Positions 10,643 through 19,401 of a DNA stretch of 64,000 nt are shown piece after piece. Source of the DNA: Pseudonocardia acidicola (GTDB lineage Bacteria; Actinomycetota; Actinomycetes; Mycobacteriales; Pseudonocardiaceae). The notes beneath the pieces were generated by a model. It made no database searches, was not told where the DNA came from, and saw only the letters and a program-made list of their open reading frames with translations. The translations under genes were made by a program, and so were the position numbers. The stretch's first letter is position 1. Each line of letters starts with the position of its first letter. The DNA is taken from the NCBI RefSeq assembly GCF_012911935.1, contig NZ_JAAXLA010000002.1, positions 124,001 through 188,000 on the forward strand, in the 5' to 3' direction.

Positions 10643-11097
10643 GGGTGGTGCTCCTCGTTCGTCTGTGCCGTGTGGTCCGCGCCCGCGGCCCGTGATCTCT
10701 CCCAGGACCCCGCAGGGCGGGTGCAACGGGCCGGCCACCACGGACTGCAGCCGAACCCAGTACGTCAGGTTACCAGTGCTCAGCGGCCCACCGCCCCCGC
10801 CCCGCCCGGCCGAGTGATCATGTGCGGCGCAACGCCACCCGGTGTACCGGGGTGTACCGGGATCCGCCGCGCGAGGGGACGCTCGCCATCAGGAGCACCT
10901 CGGCCGGCGACCACCACGGGCCGTGGTGCTCCACCCAGCCCGCGGCCGGCGGCGCCGCCCGGCCGCGGCGTCGCTGCCCGCGCAGCACGGTCACGTGCGG
11001 CACGAAACGGTCGGGGTCGCCGCCGGCGTACCCGACGAGCGCGCGCAGCGCGGCCGCGTCGCCCGGTCCCGCGGTCTCGACCGCGACCCAGGCGACG

Positions 11098-11142
11098 CTG
11101 CTGAACGTGCCGCTGCTGAACGTGCCGCTGCTGAACGTGCCG
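11098..11142. repeat. 15-bp tandem repeat x3 inside thpR
   Basis: Three exact copies of CTGCTGAACGTGCCG, read on the minus strand as Gly-Thr-Phe-Ser-Ser three times. In frame, so copy-number change alters only protein length. A typical replication-slippage product. Confidence 0.9.
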
Positions 11143-11271
11143 CTGCCGGCCAGCCGCAACCGCGGTGCCGCCGCCCCGGCCGCGGCCGCCTCCAGCCGGC
11201 GGGCGAGCACACCGGGGTCGGCCTCGCCGTGGAAGGCCAGGGTGAGGTGCCAGCCCTCGCGCCGGACCGGG

Positions 11272-11323
11272 CCCCAGCCCTCCGGTTCCGGGCCGGGCCC
11301 CAGCCCTCCGGTTCCGGGCCGGG
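11272..11323. repeat. 26-bp tandem duplication breaking thpR
   Basis: Two exact copies (11272-11297 and 11298-11323) of a unit starting CCCCAGCCCTCCGGTTCC. Identity extends five bases further left (CCGGG). Because 26 is not a multiple of three, the duplication shifts the thpR reading frame. Confidence 0.9.
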
Positions 11324-11394
11324 CGCGGCGCCCAGGTCGGCGGCCAGCGCGGCGACCGCCTCGGGGGACGGCCACAGCGCCGTGAACAACCGGG

Positions 11395-12012
11395 TCACCG
11401 CGGCACCGGACGCCCGGCCGCCTGCCGCAGCACCTCCGCCAGCTCCGGGAACCCCCGGTCCAGGGCCGCGGCGGCGGCGACGAGCTGCGCCGGGCCGGCG
11501 ACGGCACGCAGCGCGTCGGCCGCGGTGCGGGGCGCCACGGCTGCCGTGCGGTGTCCGCGGCGCGGGAGCTGTCCGCCGCCGCCGGGACCGTGCGCAGCCG
11601 CAGCCCCGCCGCTGCGCACCGCGGCGGCCCCGTCCGGGCCACCGCGGTGCGGTCCGGGCACCCGGCGCCCGGACCGCGGGGGCGGGACCGACCACTGCAA
11701 CTGCGCGGTGCGGACCTCGTCGAGCAGCGCGGTCACGGCAGCAGGAGCAGGCGGACCGCCCGCGGGCGGACAGCGCTCGTCGAGCAGCATCAGCCGGGCC
11801 AGCACCGCCGGGTCACCGATCTTGATGCGGCGTCCGCTGACCAGCTGGCTGAGCATCGCCGGGCTGAGCCCGAGCGCGCCCGCGAGCCGGGCCTGGGTGA
11901 TGCCGAGGATGCCGATCAGCCGGTGGACGCGGTCGCCCAGCGGCGCGCCGTAGAGCGTGCGCTGACGCTCGCGGTTGACCGCGATCTGTGCCGCCGGTCG
12001 GTCCGTGCCCAT
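11395..12012 (-). CDS. XRE-type helix-turn-helix protein
   Basis: 205 residues. Residues about 28-65 (HRLIGILGITQARLAGALG followed by LSPAMLSQLVSGRR) are a Cro/C1-type HTH. The remainder is Ala/Gly/Pro-rich, with a C-terminal helix ELAEVLRQAAGRP, and has no recognised domain. The final four bases overlap the thpR start (GTGA), so the two are one transcription unit. Target genes unknown. Confidence 0.7.
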   Translation of the reverse strand: MGTDRPAAQIAVNRERQRTLYGAPLGDRVHRLIGILGITQARLAGALGLSPAMLSQLVSGRRIKIGDPAVLARLMLLDERCPPAGGPPAPAAVTALLDEVRTAQLQWSVPPPRSGRRVPGPHRGGPDGAAAVRSGGAAAAHGPGGGGQLPRRGHRTAAVAPRTAADALRAVAGPAQLVAAAAALDRGFPELAEVLRQAAGRPVPR

Positions 12013-12074
12013 GACGGCATGCTCGCAGCCGGGACTCCCGCCGCGGGGCGGAATCGCGAAACCGGGGGAAACCC

Positions 12075-12998
12075 TCAGCCCAACAGCTCCCGGCAGCGCG
12101 CGACGTCCCGGTGCATCTGCTCGATCAGCGGCTCGACGCCGTCGAAGGTCTCCTGCCCGCGCAGCCGGTACTCGAAGTCCACGGACACCTCGTGGCCGTA
12201 GAAGTCCTCGTCGACGTCGAGCACGTATGCCTCGACCGTGCGCTCCCGCCCGGAGAACGTCGGGTTGGTACCGATCGAGATGGCCGCCGGGAGCAGCCGC
12301 CCGCTGTGCACGAACCGGCCGGCGTAGATGCCGTCGGAGGGCAGCGCACTGTACGGCGAGCAGGCGACGTTGGCGGTCGGGAAGCCGAGCTCGCGGCCGC
12401 GCCGGTCGCCGTGCACGACGACCCCGTCGATCCGGTGCGGGCGGCCCAGCGCCGCGGACGCCGCCTCCACGTCACCGGCGTCGATGCAGGCGCGGATGTA
12501 GGTCGAGGAGAACGTGACACCGTCGTTGGTGATCAGATCCAGCCCCTCGACCTCGAAGCCGAAACGCTGCCCCAGCCGGGTCAGGGTCTTGAGGTCACCG
12601 GCGGCGCGGTGGCCGAACCGGAAGTTGTCCCCGACCACGACGGCGGCCGCGTGCAGCCGGTCCACGAGCACCTCGTGGGCGAACTCGGCCGGATCCATCC
12701 GGGACAGCTCGACGGTGAAGGGCAGCACGCAGAACGCGTCGATGCCCCGCTCGGCCACGAGGTCGGCACGCCGGCTGAGGCTGGTCAGCCGGGCCGGGTG
12801 ACTGCCGGGGCGGACCAGCTCCGCGGGATGCGGGTCGAAGGTCACGACGACCGTCGGCAGGCCCCGTTCCTTCCCCCGAGCCACCGCCCGGTCGATCAGC
12901 TGTTGGTGGCCGCGGTGCACCCCGTCGAACACTCCGACGGTCACCACGCTGCGGCCCCAGCCGGTCGGCACGGCCTCCAGTCCACGCCAGCGCTGCAC
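12075..12998 (-). CDS. ribF: Bifunctional riboflavin kinase/FAD synthetase
   Basis: Makes FMN and FAD from riboflavin. 307 residues. The N-terminal adenylyltransferase domain has VTVGVFDGVHRGHQQLI and FSSTYIRACI; the C-terminal kinase domain has GRELGFPTANV and ISIGTNPTF. The GTG start lies seven bases after TAGGCT, so it is probably leaderless. Situated between truB and rpsO, as in mycobacteria. Confidence 0.95.
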   Translation of the reverse strand: MQRWRGLEAVPTGWGRSVVTVGVFDGVHRGHQQLIDRAVARGKERGLPTVVVTFDPHPAELVRPGSHPARLTSLSRRADLVAERGIDAFCVLPFTVELSRMDPAEFAHEVLVDRLHAAAVVVGDNFRFGHRAAGDLKTLTRLGQRFGFEVEGLDLITNDGVTFSSTYIRACIDAGDVEAASAALGRPHRIDGVVVHGDRRGRELGFPTANVACSPYSALPSDGIYAGRFVHSGRLLPAAISIGTNPTFSGRERTVEAYVLDVDEDFYGHEVSVDFEYRLRGQETFDGVEPLIEQMHRDVARCRELLG

Positions 12999-13005
12999 GC
13001 CCCGG

Positions 13006-13011
13006 AGCCTA
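13006..13011 (-). promoter_or_regulatory. ribF -10 element (leaderless)
   Basis: Minus-strand TAGGCT, then seven bases, then the ribF GTG; no ribosome-binding sequence. Inferred by position only. Confidence 0.4.
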
Positions 13012-13068
13012 CGGAATAGCAGTGCAGGCGCGCCGGGCGAGCCCGCCGGGGACGTCTGCGCCGCCATC

Positions 13069-13950
13069 TCAGCCCCCCGCCGGGGCCAGCACGACAACCG
13101 GCCGCGCGGCCCCGTCCCGCTCGCCGACGAGGCCGATCACATGTCCCTCGGGAGAGAACACACCGTAGGTGCCCGGCACCCCGGCGGGCGGCAGCGGCTT
13201 GCCGTGGGACAGATCGGTGGCCAGCGCGGGATCGACGTCGCGGCGCGGGAACGCCACCGCCACCGCCGCGTCCAGCGGCAGCGACAGCTCCGGCGCCGCC
13301 TCCAGGTCCTCGAGGGTGCGCGCGTGGTCGAGGGTGAACGGCCCGACCCGGGTCCGCCGCAGCGCGGTCAGGTGGCCACCCACGCCGAGCGCAGCGCCGA
13401 GGTCGCGGGCCAGGGCCCGGACGTAGGTGCCCGACGAGCACTCCACCGCGACGGCCAGGTCGGTCACCCCGTCCCCGCGGCGCACGGCGTCCAGGATGAA
13501 CGCCGACACCGTCACCGGGCGGGCAGGGAGCACCACGTCCTCGCCGGCCCGGACCCGGGCGTAGGCCCGCTTGCCGTCGATCTTGATCGCGCTCACCGAG
13601 CTGGGTATCTGGTCGATGGCCCCGGTCAACGCGGCCATCCCGGCGCGGATCGCGGCCTCGTCGATCCCGGAGGCGTCGGCCGTGGAGACGATCTCGCCCT
13701 CGGCGTCGTCGGTGCTGGTCACGGCGCCCAGCCGGATGGTCGCGGTGTAGGCCTTGGTGTCGAGTGCGAGGTGCCCGAGCAGCTTGGTGCCGCGCTCGAC
13801 CCCGCAGACCAGCACGCCGGTGGCCATCGGGTCGAGCGTCCCGGCGTGACCGATCTTGCGGGTGCGCAGGATCCGGCGCAGCCGGGCCACCACGTCGTGC
13901 GAGGTGAACCCGCCCGGTTTGTCCACGATCACGAGTCCAGGAGGGGGCAC
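13069..13950 (-). CDS. truB: tRNA pseudouridine(55) synthase
   Basis: Converts U55 of the tRNA T-loop to pseudouridine. 293 residues. The catalytic Asp is in GHAGTLDPMATGVLVCG, preceded by LVIVDKPGGFTSHDVV; the RNA-binding stretch SSGTYVRALARDLG is also clear. The C-terminus is a PUA-like domain. GTG at 13950 chosen because the conserved sequence begins there; the frame upstream runs through a tandem repeat and is not conserved-looking. Confidence 0.92.
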   Translation of the reverse strand: MPPPGLVIVDKPGGFTSHDVVARLRRILRTRKIGHAGTLDPMATGVLVCGVERGTKLLGHLALDTKAYTATIRLGAVTSTDDAEGEIVSTADASGIDEAAIRAGMAALTGAIDQIPSSVSAIKIDGKRAYARVRAGEDVVLPARPVTVSAFILDAVRRGDGVTDLAVAVECSSGTYVRALARDLGAALGVGGHLTALRRTRVGPFTLDHARTLEDLEAAPELSLPLDAAVAVAFPRRDVDPALATDLSHGKPLPPAGVPGTYGVFSPEGHVIGLVGERDGAARPVVVLAPAGG

Positions 13951-13990
13951 GACCCCCGATCCTGCCAAACGCCCGCGCAGCGCCGACGTC

Positions 13991-14090
13991 CGCACGCTCC
14001 GCTCAGCGCCGATGCTCGCTCCGCACGCTCCGCTCGGCGCCGATGCTCGCTCCGCACGCTCCGCTCGGCGCCGATGCTCGCTCCGCACGC
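13991..14090. repeat. 31-bp tandem repeat x3 in the truB leader
   Basis: Three copies (13991, 14022, 14053) of a 31-bp unit beginning CGCACGCTCCGCTC and containing GCCGATGCTCGCTC, one base differing in the first copy, with a partial fourth copy that reaches the stop codon of the response-regulator gene at 14091. It fills the spacer ahead of truB. Confidence 0.85.
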
Positions 14091-14750
14091 TCAGCGCGCC
14101 AGGCGGTATCCCACCCCGCGCACCGTCACCACGGCCGCCGGGCGGCCCAGCTTGGACCGCAGCGACCCGACGTGCGCCTCGAGCGTGCGTTCCCCGCCCG
14201 GGTCGGCGACGCCCCACACCTCGTCGAGCAACTCGCGCCTGCTGGCCACCGCCCCCTCCCGGCGGGCCAGCGCGGCCAGCAGGTCGAACTCCTTGCGCGC
14301 CAGCGTCACCGGCTCACCGGCCACCGACACCGCGCGCCGGGCGAGGTCCACTTCGACGTCACCCACCGTGACCGACGGGGCGACGCCGAGCCCGCGGGTG
14401 CGCCGCAGCACGGCGTCGATGCGGGCCAGCAACTCCTCGACGAGAAACGGCTTGACGATGTAGTCGTCGGCCCCACTACGCAGCCCGCTGACCCGCGCCG
14501 ACACCGCTCCGCGGCCGGTCACGGCCAGGATCGGCACCCGGGAGATCTCCCGGATGCCCCGGCACACACCCAGCCCGTCGCGGTCCGGCAGGCCCATGTC
14601 GAGCAGCACGACGTCGGGTTCGGCCTCCGCGACGGCGGCGAGCGCGGCCCCGCCGCTGGTCACGTGCTGTACCCGGAAGCCACCGGCGACCAGGGCGCGG
14701 CGCAACGCGTCGCCCAGCGACTCGTCGTCCTCCACGAGCAGCGCGCGCAT
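14091..14750 (-). CDS. OmpR/PhoB-family response regulator
   Basis: 219 residues. Receiver domain residues 1-~118 with acidic pocket VEDDE, phospho-acceptor Asp51 (VVLLDMGLP), Thr in AVTGR and Lys in IVKPF. C-terminal winged helix residues ~125-219 with RKEFDLLAALARREG, EAHVGSLRSKLG and VRGVGYRLAR. Divergent from the dicarboxylate carrier and its downstream sensor kinase, so it is the likely partner, although CitA/DcuS kinases usually pair with CitB-type regulators. Confidence 0.9.
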   Translation of the reverse strand: MRALLVEDDESLGDALRRALVAGGFRVQHVTSGGAALAAVAEAEPDVVLLDMGLPDRDGLGVCRGIREISRVPILAVTGRGAVSARVSGLRSGADDYIVKPFLVEELLARIDAVLRRTRGLGVAPSVTVGDVEVDLARRAVSVAGEPVTLARKEFDLLAALARREGAVASRRELLDEVWGVADPGGERTLEAHVGSLRSKLGRPAAVVTVRGVGYRLAR

Positions 14751-14877
14751 GCCACCCCTCGTCCATCCGTCGCCTCGGGCGAACCCTCAAGAGCTGCTCA
14801 ATTATGTCCCGTCCGCTCTGGCCCGGATGCAGATCACGTTCCTACGGTCCTGCCACCACACGTCAAGGAGGACGACC

Positions 14878-16356
14878 ATGGCCGAGGCCGTGAACACCGG
14901 GGCTCCCGGTACTGCCGCTACGGCGCAACCACCCGGAACCAAGCGCACGAGGGTCTACACACAACTCTGGTTCTGGGTCCTGGTCGGCATCGCCGCAGGC
15001 ATCGTGGTCGGCCTGGTCGCCCCCGGCTTCGCCCGGGACACCAAGTGGCTGGCCGACACCTTCGTCCAGATGATCAAGGTCATCGTCGGGCCGGTGATCT
15101 TCTGCACCGTGGTCGTGGGCATCGCGTCGCTGGGCAACCTGGCCCGCGCCGGCGGGCTCGCCGCCCGCGCCCTGGGGTACTTCCTGGTCGCTACGGTGGT
15201 CGCGCTGTCGCTGGGCCTGCTGGCGGCCAACGTCGTGCGGCCCGGCGCCGGTTTCGAGGGCCAGCCGACCCAGTCCCAGCTCGACGCCGCCGCCAAGCAG
15301 GTCCAGCAGGGCGCGCAGGACTCCGGCCTGGTCGCGTTCCTGCAGAACGACCTGTTCCCCAAGAGCTTCCTGGGCCCGTTCGTCGACAACAAGGTGCTGC
15401 AGGTCCTCGTCCTGGCCATCCTCACCGCGTGCGCGGTCAGCTCGCTGGCCGCGCCGATCCGCACCCGGATCGTCGGCTCGATCGAGTCCATCTCCAAGGT
15501 CATCTTCGGCATCATCAAGCTGATCATGTGGGCGGCCCCGGTCGCCGCGTTCGGCGGCATGGCCTACACCGTCGCGGTGTTCGGATCGTCGTCGCTGCGC
15601 AACCTCGGTCTGCTGATGCTGACCTTCTGGGTCACCTGCGCGATCTTCGTCGTCGTCGTGCTCGGCGCCGTGTCGGCCTGGGCCGGGTTCAGCGTGTTGA
15701 AGCTCATCCGGCTGATCAAGGACGAGCTGCTGATCATCCTCGGCACCTCGTCGTCGGAGTCGGTGCTGCCCCGGCTGCTGACCAAGCTGGAGTCGGCCGG
15801 CGCGTCCCGGCAGACCGTCGGCATGGTCATCCCGACCGGCTACTCGTTCAACCTCGACGGCACCTGCATCTACCTGACCCTGGGCGCGCTGTTCATCATC
15901 CAGGCCGGCAACGAGCAACTGCCGATCGGGGCGCAGATCGGGCTCGCGCTGCTGATGGTGCTCACGTCGAAGGGCGCAGCCGGCATCACCGGCGCCGGTC
16001 TGGTCACCCTGGCCGCATCGCTGCAGGCCTTCGGCGGGGAGTTCTTCTCCCCCGAGGCCATCGCCGTCGGTATCGCGCTGATCATCGGCATCGATCGGAT
16101 GATGAGCGAGGGCCGGGCGCTGACCAACTGCATCGGCAACGCGGTGGCCACCCTGGTCATCGCACGCTGGAACGGCGAGCTCGACCGCGAGCGGCTCAAG
16201 GCCGTGCTCGACGACCCGTCCCTGGTCAAGGCGGACATGGAGCTGCACCACGGCGGTGGCGCCGCCGCGGTCGCGGCACCGGAGAACGACACGCTGCCCC
16301 CGGTGCCCGTGCACGACCGGGCACCCGAGCCCGCCGGGGTCGCTTCCCGCTCCTGA
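14878..16356 (+). CDS. dctA: C4-dicarboxylate:cation symporter (DctA-like)
   Basis: 492 residues, DAACS family. Conserved transport motifs SSSESVLPRLLTKLE (serine-rich loop), GYSFNLDGTCIYLTL and SKGAAGITGAG are present, with eight or so membrane helices. Takes up succinate, fumarate, malate or related acids; exact substrate inferred. ATG follows AAGGAGGACGACC, one of the best ribosome-binding sites in the window. A sensor kinase follows 12 bp downstream and a response regulator is divergent upstream. Confidence 0.9.
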   Translation: MAEAVNTGAPGTAATAQPPGTKRTRVYTQLWFWVLVGIAAGIVVGLVAPGFARDTKWLADTFVQMIKVIVGPVIFCTVVVGIASLGNLARAGGLAARALGYFLVATVVALSLGLLAANVVRPGAGFEGQPTQSQLDAAAKQVQQGAQDSGLVAFLQNDLFPKSFLGPFVDNKVLQVLVLAILTACAVSSLAAPIRTRIVGSIESISKVIFGIIKLIMWAAPVAAFGGMAYTVAVFGSSSLRNLGLLMLTFWVTCAIFVVVVLGAVSAWAGFSVLKLIRLIKDELLIILGTSSSESVLPRLLTKLESAGASRQTVGMVIPTGYSFNLDGTCIYLTLGALFIIQAGNEQLPIGAQIGLALLMVLTSKGAAGITGAGLVTLAASLQAFGGEFFSPEAIAVGIALIIGIDRMMSEGRALTNCIGNAVATLVIARWNGELDRERLKAVLDDPSLVKADMELHHGGGAAAVAAPENDTLPPVPVHDRAPEPAGVASRS

Positions 16357-16368
16357 GACGATCCCGTA

Positions 16369-17997
16369 GTGCCCCGCCGACGCGGATCCAGACTCGTCCG
16401 GCAGCTGCTCGTGCTGCAGATCGTGACGGTGCTGGTCACCGTCGGCGGGGTCGCCGCGTTGGGGGTGTACGGCGCCCAGCAGGCGGCCCGCAACGGCGCC
16501 GGCGCACTCACCCTGGCCACCGCGCAGGCGATGGCGGCCAATCCGGACGTCGCCGCCGCCCTGCAGAGCCACGACCCGTCGGCGGTGCTGCAGCCGCTCG
16601 CGCAGCGGGTGCAGCTCAACACCGGCACCGCCTTCGTGGTGATCATGAGCCCGGACGGGATCCGGTACAGCCACGCCGACCCGGCCCGGATCGGCGAGCA
16701 CTACCTCGGCACGATCGCCCCGGCGGCGGCTGGCGGCACCGTCACCGAGGGCTACGTCGGCACCCTCGGACCGTCCGTGCGCTCGGTGGTGCCGGTGCTC
16801 GCCGACGGCCGAGTGGTCGGGCTGGTCTCGGTCGGCCAGCTCGAGGCCCGGATCAGCGACCAGGTGCTGCACCAGCTGCCCGCGATCCTCGGGACCGCGG
16901 CCGCGGCGATCGCCCTCGGCGATGTGCTGGCCTGGTTGCTCGCCCGGCGAGTCCGTCGCCAGACCCTGGGCCTGGAGCCCGAGCAGATCGCGGCCGCCTA
17001 CGCCCACCACGACGCCGTCCTGCACGCCGTGCGCGAGGGTCTGCTGGTGGTCGACGCCGACGGGCGGGTGGTCGTCGTCAATGCCGAGGCCCGGCGGCTG
17101 CTCGGGCTGGAGGGGGACGTCCCCGTCGAGGGGCGGACGCTGTCCGGGCTCGGTGTCGATCCGGGTCTGCAGGCCGTCGTCCGGGAACCGGCCGAGGTCC
17201 GCGACGCGCTCGCGCTGGCCGGGGAGCGGGTCCTGCTGGTCAGCCGGACCGCGGCCGGCCGGGCCGCCGGGGCGGGCACCCGGGTCGTCACCCTGCGCGA
17301 CCGCACCGAGCTGGCCGACGTGGTCCGCCAGCGCGACGACGCCCGCGGCCGGGCCCAGGCGATGGCCGGGCAGGCCCACGAGTTCGCCAACCGCATGCAG
17401 ACCGTGCTCACCCTGGTCCAGCTCGGCAGTACCGACGACGCGCTGCGGGCCGGCTCGGCCGCCGTCCGGCGGGCCCGCGGGCCGGCCGAGGAGCTGATCG
17501 AAGCGGTCGGCAACCCGGTGCTGGCCGCTGTGCTCGCGGACAAGGCGTGGGCGGCGTCCGAACGCGGCGTCGAGCTACGGGTGGTCGACGAGGGCACCGA
17601 GCCCGACGGGCCGTGGGACCCCGACGACCTGGTGACCCTGCTGGGCAACCTCGTCGACAACGCGCTGGATGCGGTGACCTCGACCCGGGATCGCGGCGAG
17701 GTGGTGGTCCGGCTCGCCGACGGCCCGGAACTGGTCATCGAGGTCCGCGACACCGGCCCTGGGATCCCGGCCGACGCGATGGACGACGTGTTCGCCTACG
17801 GCTGGTCGACGAAGCCCGCGGCCCCGGACCGCCCGCGCGGGATCGGGCTGGCGCTGGTATCCCGGGTGGCTCGGCGGCTGGGCGGCTCGGTGAGCGTCGC
17901 CGCTGCCGATCCCGGCACGGTCTTCACCGTCCGCCTCCCCCGCCCCGTCACCGCGGCCTCCCCCGGCGCTGTCACGAACGGCACTTTCGATCAATAG
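16369..17997 (+). CDS. CitA/DcuS-type sensor histidine kinase
   Basis: 542 residues from a GTG. First membrane helix ~12-35, extracytoplasmic PAS-like (PDC) sensor with VIMSPDGIRYSHADPARIGEHY, second helix ~165-190, cytoplasmic PAS (LLVVDADGRVVVVNAEARRL). The phospho-His is in GQAHEFANRMQTVLTL (about residue 338), then N-box GNLVDNALDA, G1 DTGPGIP and G2 RGIGLAL. Sensors of this type bind dicarboxylates or citrate. The last residues (TNGTFDQ) and the stop codon are encoded by a dispersed inverted repeat. Confidence 0.9.
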   Translation: MPRRRGSRLVRQLLVLQIVTVLVTVGGVAALGVYGAQQAARNGAGALTLATAQAMAANPDVAAALQSHDPSAVLQPLAQRVQLNTGTAFVVIMSPDGIRYSHADPARIGEHYLGTIAPAAAGGTVTEGYVGTLGPSVRSVVPVLADGRVVGLVSVGQLEARISDQVLHQLPAILGTAAAAIALGDVLAWLLARRVRRQTLGLEPEQIAAAYAHHDAVLHAVREGLLVVDADGRVVVVNAEARRLLGLEGDVPVEGRTLSGLGVDPGLQAVVREPAEVRDALALAGERVLLVSRTAAGRAAGAGTRVVTLRDRTELADVVRQRDDARGRAQAMAGQAHEFANRMQTVLTLVQLGSTDDALRAGSAAVRRARGPAEELIEAVGNPVLAAVLADKAWAASERGVELRVVDEGTEPDGPWDPDDLVTLLGNLVDNALDAVTSTRDRGEVVVRLADGPELVIEVRDTGPGIPADAMDDVFAYGWSTKPAAPDRPRGIGLALVSRVARRLGGSVSVAAADPGTVFTVRLPRPVTAASPGAVTNGTFDQ

Positions 17998-18023
17998 GTT
18001 TGAACGAGAGTGCCGTTCGTGAC
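17971..18023. terminator. Long inverted repeat, copy 1 (convergent gene ends)
   Basis: Arms beginning GTCACGAACGGCACTTTCG and ending CGTTCGTGAC pair over 24 positions with two mismatches; loop TAGGT. A near-identical element is at 59395-59450. Both sit between convergent genes, so a two-way terminator role is likely. The left arm and loop encode the end and TAG stop of the kinase gene. Confidence 0.75.
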
Positions 18024-18039
18024 AACGGGGCGGGGCGGG

Positions 18040-19401
18040 TCAGGCGCGGACTACGCCGGGGATCGCCCAGTGGCCTGAGCGGGCCCGTAGCGTCACCGCG
18101 ATCAGGCGGATCAGCATGAACGCCGTCAGCCCGGTCCAGATCCCGGCCAACCCCCAGTCGAACAGCAGCGACGCCCAGATCAGCGGCAGGAACCCGGCGG
18201 CCGCGGCGAGCAGCGTCGAGGTGCGCAGGAACGCGGCGTCACCGGCCCCGAGCAGCACCCCGTCGAGTGCGAACACCACACCCGCCACCGGTTGCATCGC
18301 CACGAAGAACCACCAGGCCACCGGCACCGTGGCGAGGACGACGGGATCCGCGGTGAAGAGCTTCGGCAGCACGATGAACAGCGCCGCGAACACCGCGGCG
18401 AACCCGCTGCCCAGCACCAGCCCGTAGCGGGTGACCTGCCGGGCCACCGCCCGCGCCCGCTCCGCTCCGCCGCCACCCAACGCGGCCCCGACCAGCGCCT
18501 GTGCGGCGATGGCGACGGCGTCGAGCACGAGGGACTGGAACACCCACAGCTGCAGCACGATCTGGTGCGCGGCGACCGATGCCGCGCCGAACCGGGCGGC
18601 GACCGCGGTCGCGGACAGGAAACAGGCCTGGAACGCGAGGCTGCGCAGCACCAGGTCCCGGCCCAGGCCGAGCTGGGCGCGGATCACGGCGGGCTTCGGG
18701 CGCAACCGCACCGGAGCCTCGGCCGGGGCCGCGGCCCGCTCCCGGAACAACGCGGCGAGGAACAGGGCCGCGACCACGGTCTGGGCGAGCACGTTGGCCA
18801 CCGCCGAGCCCTCGAGTCCCCAGCCGTCCCAGGCCCCCCATCCGTGCACCAGGAACGGGCAGGCCAGCGCCGAGAGCCCGTTGCCGGCCAGCACATAGCG
18901 CATCGGGCGGACGGTGTCCTGCACACCGCGCATCCAGCCGTTCCCCGCCAGCGTCACGAGCACCATCGGGGCCCCGAACAGCGCGATCCGCAACCACGAC
19001 ACGGCGCCGTCGGCCACCGCGCCGCCGTCACCGAGCGCCCGGGCCACCGGAGGCGCGACGAGCTGCCCGACAGCCAGCACGACCAGGCCGACGGCCAGCG
19101 CCAGCCAGGTGGCCTGCACGCCCTCGGTGACCGCGTCGGAGCGCCGGCCCGCGCCGTGCAGCCGGGCGGCCCGCGACGTGGTGCCGTAGGACAGGAAGGT
19201 CAGCTGGTTGGTGACCTGCGCGAACAGCACCCCGGCCACCGCGAGCCCGGCCAGCGGCACCGCGCCGAGGCGGCCGACGACCGCGGTGTCGACGAGCACG
19301 TAGAGCGGCTCTGCGGCCAGCACCGGCAGCGCGGGCGCGGCGAGCCGCAGGACCGCGCGGGCCGGCAGCGGGCCGTCCGCGGCGCGATCGGGCGTGCTCA
19401 C
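18040..19401 (-). CDS. dinF: MATE-family efflux transporter (DinF-like)
   Basis: 453 residues, about twelve membrane helices in two MATE halves; PLYVLVDTAVVGRLGAVPLAGLAVA is the N-terminal signature (shown by its flanks PLYVLVDTAVVG and PLAGLA). Exports cationic compounds using an ion gradient; substrate not predictable. GTG at 19401 overlaps the methyltransferase stop (GTGA). M. tuberculosis has the same rbfA-nrnA-dinF order, but without the methyltransferase in between. Confidence 0.85.
   Translation of the reverse strand: MSTPDRAADGPLPARAVLRLAAPALPVLAAEPLYVLVDTAVVGRLGAVPLAGLAVAGVLFAQVTNQLTFLSYGTTSRAARLHGAGRRSDAVTEGVQATWLALAVGLVVLAVGQLVAPPVARALGDGGAVADGAVSWLRIALFGAPMVLVTLAGNGWMRGVQDTVRPMRYVLAGNGLSALACPFLVHGWGAWDGWGLEGSAVANVLAQTVVAALFLAALFRERAAAPAEAPVRLRPKPAVIRAQLGLGRDLVLRSLAFQACFLSATAVAARFGAASVAAHQIVLQLWVFQSLVLDAVAIAAQALVGAALGGGGAERARAVARQVTRYGLVLGSGFAAVFAALFIVLPKLFTADPVVLATVPVAWWFFVAMQPVAGVVFALDGVLLGAGDAAFLRTSTLLAAAAGFLPLIWASLLFDWGLAGIWTGLTAFMLIRLIAVTLRARSGHWAIPGVVRA

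Larger units (their letters stand above)
10818..11398 (-). pseudogene. thpR: RNA 2',3'-cyclic phosphodiesterase ThpR, frameshifted
   Basis: The 2H phosphoesterase signature is split between two frames. The start (VTRLFTALWPSPEAVAALAA, GTG at 11398) is in one frame. Both catalytic motifs (HLTLAFHG, HVTVLRG) are in another. The break is a 26-bp exact tandem duplication at 11272-11323: with one copy removed, the frames join as GAAPGPEPEGWGPVRREGWH, a normal ThpR sequence. The gene also carries three in-frame copies of a 15-bp unit (GTFSS x3). The GTG overlaps the stop of the upstream XRE gene. Intact ThpR acts on 2',3'-cyclic phosphate RNA ends. Confidence 0.8.

Noticed and set aside
12999..13068. 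FMN riboswitch upstream of ribF
   Set aside because: The spacer is only 70 bp, lacks the conserved RFN boxes, and the start looks leaderless.
14043..18119. A 1358-residue plus-strand frame across the dctA/kinase region
   Set aside because: Runs through noncoding repeats and two real genes in another frame; low-complexity Arg/Gly/Pro composition and no domain.
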